A DNA stretch of 60,000 nt from Phoronis australis. Its lineage: Eukaryota; Phoronida; Phoronidae. Below are positions 45,826 to 56,700 of this stretch, piece by piece (the stretch's first letter is position 1; every line of letters starts with the position of its first letter). The notes below the pieces were generated by a model. The model worked only from the letters and a program-made list of their open reading frames with translations, searched no databases and was not told where the DNA came from. A program made the translations under genes and the position numbers. The stretch lies in NCBI GenBank assembly GCA_002633005.1, contig NMRA01000083.1, forward strand, positions 899,161 to 959,160, in the 5' to 3' direction.

Positions 45826-48469
45826 TTTTGTTCTAACTCAAAGAAGGTGAAAAGGAGATTTAAATCAAGCAAACCCTATTGGTGTACTGAATTGTCCGAG
45901 CTTTGGAAAGATGTAAGTTTAAAGGAAAAAAAAATTTTGAAATGCAGCGGCTCTCGAGAAGAACGCTCTTTAATGAGACGCCAATTTCAAAATGCCCAGG
46001 TTCTATTTGCTAAAGTCCACAGGAGGATCGAAAGAAAATTTTTGAGAGATCAAGCTGACCTCATAGAATCTTTAAAATTCAGTAACCCAACAGAATCTTG
46101 GAAGTACATTAAGAACTTGGGCCCCTCTTTTAGAAAGACGATACCCATGGAGATATACGATGACACTGGAAACTCTAATACCAATAATCAATATCTTTTT
46201 AATAAATGGAAGAACGAGTATGAATCGTTATACAATGGTCCAACTGTTAATGAGTTTGACCGGGGATTTTATGCTGATATGCCTCTCAAAAAAGCTCATC
46301 TTGAGTCGTTTAATAATCTTGACTTTGATGAAAATAGTATTTTGAATAAAAATATTACTCGCGATGAAGTAATGCGGGTAGTGATGAAATCTAAATACAA
46401 TAAAGCAGTAGGAATTGATCATATTTGTTTGAAGTATGTAAAAATGATAACGCTATTGACCTTTTGACTTATTTGTTCCAAATGGTTTTTCGTTACGCTA
46501 TGGTTCCTAGTTTATGGGCTAAATCCGTTATTATGCCTATCCCAAAGGGGTCAGAGAAGGACCCGCGCGTCCCGATGAGTTATAGAGGTATCAGCTTGTT
46601 GTCTAACGTATACAAGTTTTATAGTAGTGTATTGAACAATAGACTGGTTGAGTACGCGGAAGAAAACGGGCTCCTTGTTGATGAGCAAAATGGCTTTCGT
46701 CGTGACAGAGCATGTGTTGATCACGTCTTTGTTTTGACCTCGATTATACGTAATCGGTTGAATAACAAACAAATCCACATTTGCTACTTTTATTGATATG
46801 CAATAAGCTTTTGACTGGGTAGATAGAAATAGTTTACTTTTTAAAATGTTGGATCTTATGATAGTTGGAAAATTTTATGAATCAGTTAAAAATATTGATG
46901 CCAAAACTCAATCCTGTGTTAAGATTAATAATACCTTTACGGACTGGTTTTATACATTTTGTGAGGTCAAACAGGGAGATGTTTTATCACCTACTCTTTT
47001 TGCACTATTTATAAATGATTTGGAAAGGAATTAAAACAGTCAAATTTAGGAATTCCTATCGGTGCTGATAATGTTTCATCTTTGTTTTATGCTGATGATT
47101 TTCATGTAGTGGTACTTGCCGAGAGCGAAGAAAATTTACAGGGTTTATTGAATATAGTTGATAAATGGTGCTCTAAATGGAGGCTAATTGTCAATCACGA
47201 AAAAAATAAGGTTATTCACTTCAGATCCAAGCATGTCTCGCGTAGTTTATATCCATTTCGGTTGGGTCGACTAGACCTAGAATATGTACCCAAATATAAA
47301 TATTTAGGAATAATTATAAATGAACATTTAAAGTTTTCTGAAACTGCTAAAACTCTATCCGAATCTGCCGGAAGAGCTTTGGGCGCTTTAATTAATAAAT
47401 TTAAAAAGAAAAAAAACATGAGGTACAGAACGTTCACTACATTATTCAATGCTTGTGTTGTGCCTGTTAGAGATTATTGCGTAGGTGTCTGGGGCGGCTC
47501 TAGTCTACAGGATTATGATGTCATTCAGAATAGAGCCGCGCGATTTTTCTTGGGCGTTCACAAATTCGCTCCTAATCATGCTGTTATGGGTGACATGGGG
47601 TGGGAATTCCCCAGTGTTAGGCAGAAAATTGAGCTTTTGAGAATGTGGAATCGTATTATTAATTTCGAGGATGATAGACTAACATACCGAATATTTTGGT
47701 GGGACTACACTACTTGTACTAATAATTGGTCGTCTGAAGTCTTGAGGATTTTTGAAGAATTAGGGATTTCGGATTGTTTTCATGACTTACGTTCAGTTAA
47801 TCTGTCTCACTGTAAGAATATTTTGCATGATTTAGCATGTAATAGGTGGTTGTTTGAAAGCCGTTCGAAACCAAAGTTAAGAACCTATGTTTTGATGAAG
47901 AATGTATTTGAAGTTGAGCCTTACGTGCATTTAGACTTAACGGCCTAGTAGATCAATTCTTGCTCAAATTAGAACCGGAACCCTACAGCTATTGGTTGAG
48001 GTTGGGCGTTTTCTTTCTCTAGATTTTGATGACAGAATTTGCTGTCTTTGTCACACTGGTCAGGTCGAAACTGAACTACATTTTCTGTTTGTGTGTCCGT
48101 TTTTCTTAGATGCCAGAAACACCTTTTATTGTCAAGTTGAGATTAAATATCCACGATTCCGTGCAGAAAGCTGTGAAAGTAAATTAATTACAATTATGCA
48201 AAAAGATGTTATTAGAAAAACTTCAGTTTTCATTAAAAATATTTTTGAAGTAAGGAAAAAATTATATTTATTTATGATCACTTTTATCTCGGCCGTCTCT
48301 TTCTAGTCCTCTTGCAATGTGCGTACACTTGTCTTTTCTTTTTTGTATCATGTATCTAAAGTGACTTATAAGCGCCTTGGAGGGCTGGGTGTTCCTAGTC
48401 TTTGTAACGTATTCATTGTTTAAATTCATTTGAACACATGTCACTATAATAAAAAATTACTTACTTACT
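45826..48469 (+). mobile_element. Non-LTR retrotransposon (LINE), 5'-truncated and frameshifted, with target-site duplication
   Basis: Coding remains, in order: a basic linker region (45826-46440) with 'ESWKYIKNLGP'; RT blocks 'VIMPIPKGSEK' and 'SYRGISLLSNVYKFYSSVL' (46425-46796); 'QGDVLSPTLFALFINDLE' (46846-47034); 'LFYADDFHVVVLAE' (YADD active site) and the thumb/connection region (47082-47948); and a terminal zinc-finger-like 'CCLCHTGQVETELHFLFVC' (47992-48306). At least four frameshifts or stops separate these parts, and the endonuclease is absent, so it cannot move by itself. It ends in a short 'ttacttacttac' tail. The six-base 'taccag' at 45820-45825 and 48470-48475 is the target-site duplication. 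Confidence 0.9.
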
Positions 48470-48530
48470 TACCAGATGATGTGTTTGGGACCTGATTGCG
48501 TGTTGAGTATTATTTATTATTATTGTTTCT
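48470..48530 (+). repeat. Dispersed repeat family A, copy 2 (right part)
   Basis: Resumes the host repeat after the LINE. It matches 4656-4715 ('taccagatg', 'tgttgagtattattta'). Confidence 0.75.
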
Positions 48531-48785
48531 GTTGAGAAATGCGATTACGTACGAAATTGATCCATTATTGTTGTTTTATTTTATTTCTACGTTTCGTCCA
48601 GCTACAGTATCCTTCAGAGGATTTGGATCACCCCCATGTAGTTTCAGACTTATTTTGTATTGAATGTATGCATAGATGTAGTAATAATAACCTAATTACG
48701 TACACATATTTTCTATCTCTTTGTTTTGTACACTACGATAGTCCTCAATGAAGCGGCTTTTGCTTTTGAGGATTTCCTACTTATA

Positions 48786-48862
48786 CTCACACACACACGC
48801 TCGCGCACGCATACATGTATATATGCATACGCTCGCTCACGCATACATGTATATATGTATAC
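48786..48862 (+). repeat. Low-complexity tandem repeat (acgcatacatgtatat units)
   Basis: A (CA)n start followed by two copies of a roughly 37-base unit containing 'cgcatacatgtatatatg'. Confidence 0.75.
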
Positions 48863-50351
48863 CCTACCGTGTTTTATTGTTTGTCTCTTTATATTTTGTT
48901 ATCAAAATTTCGAAAAAATAACGAAGCAATTAAGCCATTTTGTCATCGGCTTAGGTTTTCTTTCTTTGGCAACAAAAGGGCGCTGCAAAAGAAGTTTGCA
49001 GTAAAATTCGGTAGGTGTGTTAGCCGAGAATGCGCTCTCGATAAGTTAATGACGATGGTAAAAAGAGTTTTCCGAGCATAGTGATCTAGGCTGTGTGACA
49101 ATTGGAGCCTTTTTAGTTTTAACCATTGAACAAATTTTGTAGAGTTTTGAATTCCGAAAGTGAACTCTTTTATAAGGAATTCGGCCAAAAAGGGCGCCCT
49201 TGCGGAAACTGCTCGTGAAGAAGTCCCCCTTCGGAGCGGCACCGCATACCTCTTATATGGGACATTTTTTCACATGCGCATTTGTTTTTTGAAAGCAGCG
49301 TCATTGCGTGTGCGTCCTTCTTTCGGTTCACGTTGCTATAGATTAAAATACAACACCATTGAGGATAGTATAAAAAATCCCCGATGGAGCTCTTTTGAAC
49401 TCAATGTTCGAAAATGCCCAATTTGGGCTATTTCGGGATCGTTTTACATTCCGCTCAGGTATGAAAATGTAGGACCGGAATTGGCACCTAATTCTATTTT
49501 TGTCTTTAAAAGGACGGTCGAAATATTTCAATGCGTTCCAGTTGTATTAAGCGAAGTCAAAACAGACCATTTTAGTGGACACAAAGTTGGACCTTCGACC
49601 GAAATTCAGTCAATTTTCGCCGTACTTGGTTATACAAACCACACTATCGCATAAAGTTATAAAGTCGCACAAGGCATAGTTCGAAATTTAGAAACCTGTA
49701 TAACATATTAGCATTCAGGTGAAATCCAGTTTTATGGGAATCAGTCGGGCAAAAAAGTAAACAGGACAAAGCGTTCGTATGTTTGGATGGAATGACGAGC
49801 AACCACAGAAGTTTCCGTAAAATAGCCGTTTGTTGGAAACCAATTTAAATTAGGAGGCATGGACAATTTTTATGTTTCTCTGAACTGCGTCGTAAAAAAA
49901 CTAAAGAAAGCATCACAAAGGAAACACTTTGGCTACTTTTGGATTCACGCGTACATTACAGAGAGACGATTGGCGTCGTCTTGCAGCTAATCGAGAGCAA
50001 GGACAATCAGAACTCCCTGAAGAGTTGCATTGGTTTTTTCACTCACAGACATTTCCCCCTTTTCATTTCTTACGTGCTGCATTCCTTTGAATACGTATTG
50101 CGATTGACTCCTATTGAAAACATTTCACTCCACTTCCCGAACAGATAATAAAGTGCTTGCTGTGCTTGAGAAAGGAAACACAATCATTTAGCTGTAGTTG
50201 TTCTGTTCTCTTGGCTGCATTTTACACTACCAGTGCGTCATCATGTATTGATTACGTTATTTGGAGCAAGATATACATTAACCCACCACTGATTAAATAT
50301 TGGATAGTTTGATTTTTACTGAACTGCTTGACGTGAAACGCATACGTGGCA
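48863..50351. other. Intergenic region upstream of the plus-strand gene
   Basis: The putative promoter side of the plus-strand paralog. A 164-codon open frame at 49160-49654 has no domain or splice context I recognise and is not called as a gene. Confidence 0.5.
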
Positions 50352-50723
50352 ATGGGCGTAAATAGAGGAACGCTCTTTTCTCATGTGATAGTTGTTGCAG
50401 TTGTTTTCACCAACACTCCAACAAAGTCGGCATTATCGCCCTGTGGTTGGCACAGTGGTTCACGCAATGTGTCCGCTTTCAGTGTCTTTCAAAACGTGAA
50501 AAACGATGCAAGTCCTGTCTCAGCTGAATTTTTGAAAGAGACGGTCACCCAATTGCATATACGTTGTATGCAATCGTGTCTTGACACGACACGTTGTGAT
50601 GTACACACGTATGAAGGTCAGACCTGTCGACTGTACAGTCATAGACTGTATAACTGGACCCATGCTGATGTGGTCACCTTGGATAACTACTATATCAAGA
50701 ATAAAGCAGCAATTGTTAAGCAG
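50352..50723 (+). CDS. Plus-strand paralog exon 1: signal peptide and PAN/apple-like domain
   Basis: The ATG at 50352 opens a hydrophobic leader ('HVIVVAVVF'), then a Cys-rich domain with 'CMQSCLDTTRCDVHTYEGQT'. The 124 codons end phase 0 at 'gtgagg'. The first half is diverged from the minus-strand gene; the second half is almost identical in DNA. Confidence 0.87.
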
Positions 50724-53700
50724 GTGAGGGAAATCAAATTCAGTACCTTGGATTCTTTGTGTTGTCTTTTAAAACAGGTGTTGTTTGTGGGCTACAGTTC
50801 TTAACAGAATAGAGTATTTTTAATTACTGTAAACATTATGATTTGAGATGAAATCTCATTTTTGTTCAATTTCTATACTATGATACTCTAGTTTAAACGT
50901 GATCTGTACGGCATATGTGTAATTGAATAGCATTTTTTAACATTTTCAGTATTTGCAGTCATAGAAATAGCAAAAATGCAATTTCGGAAATTATGTTTGT
51001 CCCAAATTGAAGGATTTTTATCGAAATTTAAAAATCATAGTTGTTCTTTATGTGTTTGTGCGGACGAGCGTGCTCATTAACAAAGTGTTGCAGTTTGCCA
51101 TGTCGTCTAGACATCATTTTTGTACGAAAAATGTAAAATGTTTACTACATTTGTTTCACAGTTATATGTTAACTTACATTCCCTACATTGTGAGACTAGA
51201 AGAAATTAAAAAACAACTTGCACTTCATGACAGTGTTTCAATATTCGAGAAAGCGTGTCGTAAAATTATTTGGAAAGTATAACAAGAGTGAGTCTTAAAA
51301 CTGCATTTCGTCCTGTTTAGCTGGCTGTAAATGAAAATCGAATTGGAACGTTTACTCTCATAAAATCGGTCTTATAACACTCCTTACCGTCCACCACCAA
51401 CACTGTGAGTACGAAATCGGTGCATGTACGTAATATCCGGGGATTTGAGCAGCTAACGCAAAGGAATCCTTTTAGTACGATTATAATAAATAAAAGTGTT
51501 ATTATCTCGACTTTGTGAGAGCAAAAGGCATAAATCTGATTTTCCATTAATTATCCAGCTAAGCAAAGCAACATGCTTTGACTGATATTTTCCGTTAAAT
51601 ATGTCTAGCTGCTACTCCCTTCCTTTGGGCAAAAGATAAAGCATCACGTCTGATAAAAGTAGTTCCAGAAGTCATCATAGTACGTCATCGACTCCACTTA
51701 TGGGTTTGTTTCAAATGACCGTTCCACGAAAATTGTTAACTTTTGTCTGTTAACTGATTAGTCCACAGCCACAAATAACCATAGAACTGTAGAACCAACT
51801 ATTGCGTTTATGTCTTTTGTTGCAATAACCGGTTTTTGCTTGAATTTACTGAATCTCAATAAGTCAGTTGTGATCATACTTTTATACTCTAGTTATAAGA
51901 CAAATCCTTCAAACTCTCTGAGAAACAGGCCCAGAACTTCTGTTAATCATCAATTTCGGTTGATATCATTGTGTCTATTTTGAACGACAACTCTTAACGA
52001 CGTAAATCTTCAGAAAAAAATTATTGTTTTCGTTTCTCTTTACTGAGATATGTGTATTCGTTGAAACTGGGAATTTGAAATTTACATATTTTGCAATTGA
52101 ATTCCATGCTATTATGAACAAAATCTTACCCAATAGCTTGTTGGAGTTTAGGTACGTAAAATGGTGTATGAAGCCACCAATACAGTGTTTGAATAGTGTT
52201 TGACAACATTATACATGTATAACAAAATACTACAATGTGGAAAAATTCCTTTGAACTGGAAACTTGGTGTCATGATACCAATACGCAAAACGAACTCCAA
52301 AAATGCAAAATTAACATGAGGATACTGAAATCCAACCTCTAATGAAGTTAAAGATTGAAATCATGTTGAAAATATTATATTAATTTTGTTCCAAGATTTC
52401 AAGGTTATGTTTAGCGGATTTAATCATATTCCCCGATTTAAAGGTTTTCTCACGTGGTCGTACTTGTAAGTCGACGTTTTGAGCACGTCCAATTTCATCG
52501 TCCACACTATGCTGAACCTAGCGACAACTCGCTCCATGAATAATGTGCTCTAGAGTAAGACGTAGTGTGGATGATGATAGTTAACATGTGCCTTTCTGAT
52601 ACTGCGTGTATAATGAACCATGGATGATGTGGTGCAGGCATACTTTACCAGTAGTGAGTAGTACGGTGTGCCTGCGTCTTCCGGACATAGCTCTGAACAC
52701 GATATAAGCTGCAACTTATGCACCGCGGAACAGGAAAGGATCTGAAAAACACACTTCAGGCTGTCATCAGCAGTGACATGAATGGCTCAAAGTGAACATG
52801 AGAGCAACAAGAAAATGGATAGGCAAAGATTGGCATATAAACGTAGGCTAGAAAATTAACGGGATTTTTGGTGTCATTAAAGCTTTTTAAACGATTTCAC
52901 TTTTAGTTAGAAGAATGCTACTTTTTATGGCGCCTTGGTGAATGTTCGGTATTGACTTAGTGTAAAAGTGATTTGAAACCATCGAAGCCGATTTCTATAA
53001 AAACGAAATTTCTAAAAATTAAGTTCCTCAACTGGATTCTATGGTGTATTTTGCAACAAAAAATAGCTGTACTTGTTAACTTTCTCTTTTTATCTGTGTT
53101 TTATTTTATTAGGAAAATACCTTGAAAAGATGCACAACAACTAGACAATGTACCGACATACCTTACTGCCAAGGGGAGTGTAAAGACGGGTACAACTACG
53201 AGTGTCGGGAGACAGGTAGGCAACAGATTCATACTCACATTTCGGAACACTCTTATTGGGCTCTGGACAGCATTTGTGAGCATGAAAGTTGCATTGATTG
53301 GCATAATAGAAATTATGTCGCTAGACCGTCCCGAGTTATGATAATAGCTGCTCGGGACGGTCCAAAATCCTGAGCTAATATGCAAAAGTCTGTTTGGCGG
53401 ACGACATGCGGTTTCATGCCCGTACACATTAAGCTGGTGGAGTTAACATAAGAGTTGCATAACGAAGACAGTTGTTTGTTTTCTCTTTTTCAAATCTGCA
53501 GTAATACTTTGTATAGTTTATAGTTCTGCGCAATAACATTACGCAGGGCTAAAGTATACATAGTATGTCAATTAAATATTTAATATACAAAAGTTTAATG
53601 AAAACTAAATCGTGACCGCCAAGTACGTTAAAGTCAGGAACATGAACAATAATTCAATTCAACCGCGTGATATGAAAAAATATATATGTATATGTATATG

Positions 53701-56700
53701 TATATTCATATGTATATATACTGAATCGAGTTAAGAATAATTGCCGTATTTTTAAATGTGGAGAAGACAAAGTAGAGAAGTAAGAAACGTGTACAACAAT
53801 TGAAATAAAATGAGCAAGAAATGAATGATCACAGTGGTAAAATGTAAACAGTTGAAGAAATATCGTATGAAAGTTCAAAAACAAAAAGAGGAAAACTCTA
53901 AAGCACGCAGAACAGCTGCCAGAAAAATAGGAATTCTTAAAAAAAGTAATCAAATTCGCCAGAGAAAACAAAAAATAAAACGAACTGGAAAAATTAAAAA
54001 ACAAACCGTAAATCAGACGACCAGAGTACAATATCAAATGAACAGGCAAGAGCCACGTCGAAATCAAATCAAATTCAGAGATACGTGAACTTGAGCTTAC
54101 ACCCTGGTCGGAATCTAAACGCTTAAAAAAGTTCATTATGACAAATACTATGACTCCTGAGATCACATCGCCAGAGAAGGAGAGCAAAACGCAAAAAAGG
54201 AGGGTCATAGAAAATATAGTCCGAGGCAGCGTTATCAGAAAGAACATGTGTCTTGAAAAAATGAGTAAGGAAACAGGTTTAGCCAGCAGTGTATTGAATA
54301 CATTGCTGTGTCAAGAAGGAGAAGAAGCAGGTGCTACCAAGAAGCGCGTAATTAAGTTAACGGAAGGAGATGATGGATGAACTTCCTTTTGCTTTAGTTA
54401 TTGTACATGTACAAGTTGTCGCCTATAAGCTATACAGTTTGAGTATATATTTCCGAATTATCGATCTCATTGGACATTGAAGTAAATGAAGGTGTTGACT
54501 GAAAGTATCTTGACAATCGATCAACTTCACAAGTATATATATAATACATTAGACCAAAAATAGCATATCAATCAATCAATCAATCAATTCTGAGTCTAAA
54601 CCTGAGTCACTTTGAGACCTGTGCAACAGCTGGCATCAGATAATGCTGGGTAAAAAGGGATGACCCCGACCCATTTCAGCAGGCATTAGATGACACTGGG
54701 GGTATCAGCAAGCATAACGGGAAACTGGGCAGCTAGGGGGTAAAAGGGCCAACTCCGACCCATTTCTGCTCACATCTCGGGAAGGAATTTAGCGCTATCA
54801 CGTGCTTCGCTTGTAATACATGGCGATATGTCGCAAAGTCTTACGCGATCTTGCATTTCGCGAGGTTCTCACGACTACGGAACACAGATGAGGTGACTTT
54901 ATAAAATACGGGCAACAGAATGTACCGCATCGCTGCAACAATTTTAAAAAGCATACCACTACCAATTATGTTTTGTTTGGCCTTACCTAAAAAGGTGAAG
55001 TGTGGACCTATAACCACTTAACGACAAAATCGATATAATTATCAAACAGAGATGCAAACGAAATGGCCACAAGTTCTCTTTCGTTCTTATGGTTACAATC
55101 GATTTCAAGATTGACACAAAACAGTCTATACTTCATGTATTGTATTGATTGCTAGCATCACGGTTTGTATTAATCTTGCCAAATTACATAGGAATTGATT
55201 AGTTTCTCAGATCCAAACCACCACGTGATTTGATTTGCATAAAAAGTTAAATCCTGCGGCGTAATCTTAGCGCAATAAAATAGCCACAATTTAGTCACAC
55301 CTGCCTCATAAGGATATCATCAGTTTTACGGCCGAAAACGGATTTTGAATTATTGTTGGATGGGATAGATTTTTGAGGTAGTTAACTTTGACCAGAGCTA
55401 TAAAATAAGCTACTTGTCTTTGTGAATTTATTACAAATCGCCAATTCCTGTCGTTGTCTGCCAGACATTCGCCGAAATCAAGGCTGATCTCTTGACGTGT
55501 CAAATATGCTTAAAATACTCGGCAACTTATCGAGCGGGATTTACATGTAGCTCCGCCAGCAGACCCATTGGTTGTGACCGCGGGGATGGCAATTTCGAAT
55601 CCGTGCTGAGGCTGACCACAAATAGCTACCGTAAAAGTTCGGGTTAACGCCCTGGGCGGTTAAATTGGCAAACCCCAAAAAATCGGGGGTGGGCGGTTTA
55701 CAGACTTGGGCGCTTATTACGACAGACAAGCGCCCTGGGCGGTTAATCTTACCTCGTGATCTAAGTACCCACACCACACACGTAGTCGTAGGCCTACTCG
55801 GATGTCGTAGCACTTTTTAAAAAGCGTTATCGTTACGTCGCGACATGACGGGGAAAATGTCATAACAGCGGATGATCCTAACAAAGGTTATCATGCCCTC
55901 AGATTAGTTATTCGCTATTAAATTTACAGAATTGCTGAGTAATAGCCCCGTGCCGTCCTGCGGTCTTGTTATTTAGCCCTGTAGTGTAGAGCGCAGACGA
56001 CCAGTAAGTATTTCATCTTGCTAAAGTGCGCGCGTGCAAGCTTCACGTGTTGCAGAGGTCAAAGCAGACATCAGATTTATGGTTACAGTCTCGTACTAGC
56101 TGCCAAGTTCATAGTCAGAGTGCAGTTTTAAAATTGGTTGCAATAAAAGTTTGAAAACCTTAATTCAGATGTTTTTTGTGTTTGGGATGTTTATAGTCAA
56201 CACTCCGTGACTCAATGACATTTTCAGCGTATGGTTCTGTGGCTTGCTGTTTTATCTCGACTGCCCGGCATTGCTCACTTGCCGTTGCGCCAAACATGCT
56301 CGGCAAAGAAGTAGGCCTAAGACAAGAATCGGGGTTAAGCGGCCGTGTGCCACTCGTCAATCCAGAATAAAATTTCGAGCCACGGCATAAATATGTGATA
56401 AAACGCTACAAAACAGCGATGTTTCAATTCATAAACGATCACCTTACCAAACCTGGTGGTGGATAAACATTTATTTTTCATGCAAGATGTCCAGATTATC
56501 CTACTTATATCACTTGCAATATCGCACTGCGGCACTGCTCGGGCCCGTTGTTAGCGCGCAATGTCTCAGTCGGCTGACAATCGTGACTTGGAAATGCCGT
56601 CAAGTAATATAACGGCCTCTTTCGATATGCATCTTGTTTTTTATGGCCAATGATAGCGGCGTAATTCAGCACGCACGTAGGGCCTACGTGCGAGTCACCT

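Noticed and set aside
49160-49654. 164-codon plus-strand open frame
   Set aside because: No recognisable domain, no signal peptide and no paralogous counterpart; plausible chance ORF.
53654-54247. 197-codon minus-strand hydrophobic open frame
   Set aside because: It lies antisense to the Lys/Arg-rich plus-strand ORFs; its Phe/Leu/Ser-rich composition is what the complement of A-rich Lys codons gives. No domain, no splice context.
55541-55620. tRNA-like B box ('atttcgaatcc') next to the TIR element
   Set aside because: No supporting A box or acceptor stem pairing could be found.
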